Assembly (NCBI RefSeq): GCF_011059105.1
Contig: NZ_JAALLS010000001.1
Coordinates: forward strand, 1 to 64,000
Direction of reading: 5' to 3'
From: Fodinibius halophilus
Lineage (GTDB): Bacteria; Bacteroidota; Rhodothermia; Balneolales; Balneolaceae
DNA: 64,000 nucleotides
A program made the position numbers and the translations under genes. This document shows positions 61,278-64,000 of this stretch, piece by piece (the stretch's first letter is position 1; each line of letters starts with the position of its first letter). Below the pieces are notes generated by a model that did no database searches, was not told the DNA's origin, and saw only the letters and a list, made by a program, of their open reading frames with translations.

Positions 61278-64000
61278 GTGTTTTTTCGCTGGTTACATAA
61301 GAGTTGGAAATATTTTTGGGGGATTGTTCTCTCCCTTTTGCTGGTAATAGTTATTGTTGGGGCAACACTGTTGGGGTTATTGCAGCTTGATGCAACGCAA
61401 GATTATCTACTGGACCGCATAGAGCAAAAGATCGAACGATCTTATCATGCCGAAATATCGGTGGGAGAACTGGATGGCTTTTTACCCTTCCAGCTTTCCA
61501 TGCAAGATGTTTTGCTAACGGGTACTGATTCTTTATCCGCAGATACCCTGGCGTCAATAAAAACGATCAACAGTCGAATAGATGTATGGGGGCTGCTTCA
61601 AAATCGCATTACCATTACAGGATTTTCAGTAGATCAACCGAACATTTGGTTAAAAGCGGACCGGAAGGGGCGGAGCCGGTTTTTGCGACCGCGTCAAAAG
61701 AAAATGATTACAAAGCAGGGCTCCGAAGAAAATTCATGGTTTACAACGGTAGAAGTGGTAGCTCCTACTATGGAGGTGAAACAGGGCAATATTTATCTAA
61801 AATCTGCTACGAAGAAGAATCAGATTGGTAACCTGCCGCAATCATTTGCCATAACTGATATCAATGCCGGCTTTTTTGTTGATTGGAGTGAAGAACAACG
61901 TTACCTGGATGTTGAATCATTTTCGGCTAATACGGAAAATCTGGGTATCGATGATATCTCATTTTCGGGACAAGTTTACAACGATGATCGATACCTGGAG
62001 TTTAACTCATTTTACGTCAATTTAGATAATTCACGGGTTATCTTAAATGGAGAAATTGACGGGGTTAATATTCTGGAGCCTGATTTTACTGCTCAACTAT
62101 TAGAGGCTCATTACAATGTATGGGTGCGTTCTGAACAACTGCGTCCCCGTGATCTGCGTGATGTTATTCCCGCTCTGCCCAAAACTGATGCTTTGTTTAC
62201 CTTAGATGTGGAAGCAGAAGGTACCACGGATTCTCTGGGCGTTGATTATGCATCCGTTGGTTTGGGAAAGAGTAGAATAAGTTTGAATGGTTCTTTTAAA
62301 AAGTTGCAGAGTAAAGAAGCATTTTCATATGATATCTTTTTGGATGAGCTAACGTTGTACAAGAAGGATATTAATAAACTTACTCCTACGCTTTCTGCCC
62401 CACAGTATCAGGCGTTAGAAAATCTTAGGGCTTCAGGTAAGGCCGCCGGTTCTTTAGATTCTGTAGAGGTTGACCTGCAGTTTGAGAGCCCACTTGGAGA
62501 ACTGACTATGAAGGGACAGAGCGATTTAAAAGAGCCCTACGAGTACTCGGGTTCTCTTGAGGCTTCAAAGCTGGATGTTAGTCCACTGGTACCGGCTACA
62601 TTTGATACTACATCTTTAAATTTTAGTGCTTCTCTGAGAGGCCGCGGGGTTACCCTTGGAAAAGCAAAAAGCTATTTTACTGCTACATTTACCAACAGTT
62701 TTGCAGATCATATCCCTATTCAAGAGCTGGAGGTGACTTCGTCGTTGGCCAATAAGGTCTGGGAGCACGAATATAAATACAACAATGGTGATGAAAAGCT
62801 GAGTGGTTCCGGTAATGTTGATTTCACCGAAAAGCCGTATGTATTGACAATGAGTGGCAGTGCCGACAATATGGATCTTGGAAAGCTGGTTAATAATACT
62901 TCCGTAGTATCAACTAAGCTCAATTTTGATTATAACACAGAAATCGAAGATCTGCGGATCGATCACCTTCATGGGAGGGCAAACCTTGATGTTCGTCCCT
63001 CTGTAATTGGTGCCGACTCTGTACGTGCGCACCAGTTTTATGTAGATTTAAACGATGTGGATAAGGAGAATAGGTCTCTCCGGCTAACCAGTTCTGTGTT
63101 CGATATGAATGTATCCGGTGATATCAAGCCTAGAGCTATCATATCTCACAGCAAATTTTGGGTTCCTCTTTTGACGCAACAGTTTCGTAAAGAGGTATTG
63201 ATGGATACAACAGTTGTTACAGGTTCTGTACAACCTGAGCCTCCCCAAGAACCAATAGTACTGGAAGGGAGTATATCAGCAAAGGATCTGACGCTCATTA
63301 AACGATATATACCCAATTTCCCGACGATACAAACAGATTCCAAGATTTCATTCAGTGCCAATACCGATGGTACTCGTCTGCTGTTATCGGCCGAAGTGCA
63401 AGCTGATACCTTACACTATAATCAGTTTGATTTTAGCGACAGCCGTACACAAATGACAGCGAGTTTCAGAAGCGATCGTAGCTTCAAAGAGTTTTCGACA
63501 GTTGATCTCCAGACACGTATCGGAGAGGTGAAAACACCTTCTGTAGATATGGATTCCCTGGGATTTAATTTATCTGTCAAGCAAGATTCTGCACATTATA
63601 AACAATACGTAGGTAGTATTTCTGATAATGCCGAATTCAATATGACATTGAACTCATCATTATCAGATTCAACAATATCTGTGTCGATTCCCGAGTTTTA
63701 TGTAGGAAACAATAGATATGCATGGACAAACGAGCATCTGCCTTCTTTCTCTTACCATCGCAGCGGCGAGGTATCATTTCGAGATTTTAGTTTTCAGAAT
63801 CAAAATGAATATTTCAAACTGCAAGGAGTGCTCAGTAAAAACAGGACTGATTCGCTAACCTATATTTTACGTGATATTAAATTAGGGCGCATTTCGGAAT
63901 TAATTAAAGGAAAGATCAATTTCAGTGGTGTTTTGGATGGTACCCTTGTAACCCGATCTTTAACGCGCCGCCCGAGTATTCAGGGTGATCTCGATGTTGA
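61278..64000 (+). CDS. TamB-like translocation and assembly protein (partial)
   Basis: An open frame from a GTG at 61278 to the window end, so the C-terminal part is missing. It begins MFFRWLHKSWKYFWG and has one membrane helix (about residues 15-37, IVLSLLLVIVIVGATLLGLL). The next residues, YLLDRIEQKIERSYHAEISV, are typical of TamB/AsmA-like proteins, followed by long beta-rich repeats (over 850 residues visible). It should span the periplasm and carry phospholipid or aid outer-membrane protein assembly. The partner TamA is not seen. I chose GTG because no ATG upstream of the helix is in frame. Confidence 0.8.
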   Translation, partial: MFFRWLHKSWKYFWGIVLSLLLVIVIVGATLLGLLQLDATQDYLLDRIEQKIERSYHAEISVGELDGFLPFQLSMQDVLLTGTDSLSADTLASIKTINSRIDVWGLLQNRITITGFSVDQPNIWLKADRKGRSRFLRPRQKKMITKQGSEENSWFTTVEVVAPTMEVKQGNIYLKSATKKNQIGNLPQSFAITDINAGFFVDWSEEQRYLDVESFSANTENLGIDDISFSGQVYNDDRYLEFNSFYVNLDNSRVILNGEIDGVNILEPDFTAQLLEAHYNVWVRSEQLRPRDLRDVIPALPKTDALFTLDVEAEGTTDSLGVDYASVGLGKSRISLNGSFKKLQSKEAFSYDIFLDELTLYKKDINKLTPTLSAPQYQALENLRASGKAAGSLDSVEVDLQFESPLGELTMKGQSDLKEPYEYSGSLEASKLDVSPLVPATFDTTSLNFSASLRGRGVTLGKAKSYFTATFTNSFADHIPIQELEVTSSLANKVWEHEYKYNNGDEKLSGSGNVDFTEKPYVLTMSGSADNMDLGKLVNNTSVVSTKLNFDYNTEIEDLRIDHLHGRANLDVRPSVIGADSVRAHQFYVDLNDVDKENRSLRLTSSVFDMNVSGDIKPRAIISHSKFWVPLLTQQFRKEVLMDTTVVTGSVQPEPPQEPIVLEGSISAKDLTLIKRYIPNFPTIQTDSKISFSANTDGTRLLLSAEVQADTLHYNQFDFSDSRTQMTASFRSDRSFKEFSTVDLQTRIGEVKTPSVDMDSLGFNLSVKQDSAHYKQYVGSISDNAEFNMTLNSSLSDSTISVSIPEFYVGNNRYAWTNEHLPSFSYHRSGEVSFRDFSFQNQNEYFKLQGVLSKNRTDSLTYILRDIKLGRISELIKGKINFSGVLDGTLVTRSLTRRPSIQGDLDV

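Overview
This 64-kb stretch of bacterial chromosome is compact and almost fully coding. Gene content points to a Gram-negative member of the Bacteroidota/Rhodothermota/Balneolota group, most like Balneolales. The markers are a CarboxypepD-reg/TonB receptor, a DUF4920 protein, an OstA-like/LptC export pair, a TamB-like protein, a histone H1 (Hc1)-like peptide, a glycoside hydrolase 3/beta-lactamase fusion and a NatAB-type exporter. Most genes lack an obvious Shine-Dalgarno, also typical of that group. The taxonomic call is inference from family content, not a database match. I saw no rRNA, tRNA, CRISPR array, prophage or intact insertion sequence.

Layout. 1-1.5 kb: a MepB-family gene embedded in dispersed repeats. 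1.5-7.7 kb: DUF4920 protein, TonB receptor, a short-chain dehydrogenase, a protein of three DUF2249-like repeats and a FAD oxidoreductase. 7.7-9.1 kb: repeat block. 9.1-15.3 kb: U32 protein coupled to a ferredoxin, a double-hotdog thioesterase, small proteins including a STAS protein and a histone-like peptide, an amino-acid-kinase-like protein and a two-domain cytidine deaminase. 15.3-20.8 kb: GH3/beta-lactamase fusion and penicillin acylase. 21-26.3 kb: 3-hydroxyacyl-CoA dehydrogenase, threonine/serine dehydratase, threonine aldolase and an ArgD-type aminotransferase. 26.4-27.9 kb: AT-rich non-coding island beginning with a MITE-like element. 28-31 kb: Tex and an inositol-monophosphatase-family phosphatase. 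31-32.4 kb: repeat block with a tandem duplication. 32.4-36.8 kb: lipid-type enzymes (fatty acid hydroxylase, sulfotransferase, PlsC-type acyltransferase) and a VOC dioxygenase-like protein. 37-42.2 kb: drug/H+ antiporter, zinc alcohol dehydrogenase and an M1-peptidase-like protein lacking its zinc site. 42.3-47.4 kb: NatAB exporter and glgA-glgC. 47.4-52.2 kb: a frameshifted membrane protein gene, a PolB-like exonuclease, asparaginase and an EF-G paralogue. 52.3-56.7 kb: minus-strand run AGCS symporter, upp, lptC, ostA-like. 56.9-64 kb: HU, an unknown protein, RqcH-like NFACT protein, aroK, aroB and the start of a TamB-like gene that runs off the window.

How genes work together. The clearest functional units are glgA-glgC (ADP-glucose glycogen route), aroK-aroB (shikimate pathway), lptC-ostA (outer-membrane lipopolysaccharide transport), NatA-NatB (export), dehydratase-aldolase (threonine/serine breakdown) and U32-ferredoxin (probable Fe-S-dependent RNA hydroxylation). 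The GH3/beta-lactamase fusion, penicillin acylase, cytidine deaminase and kinase-like gene lie in one minus-strand run that suggests envelope turnover and salvage. The least explained parts are the dispersed repeat blocks, which reuse the same modules in similar order, the MITE-like hairpins, and several proteins with altered active sites.
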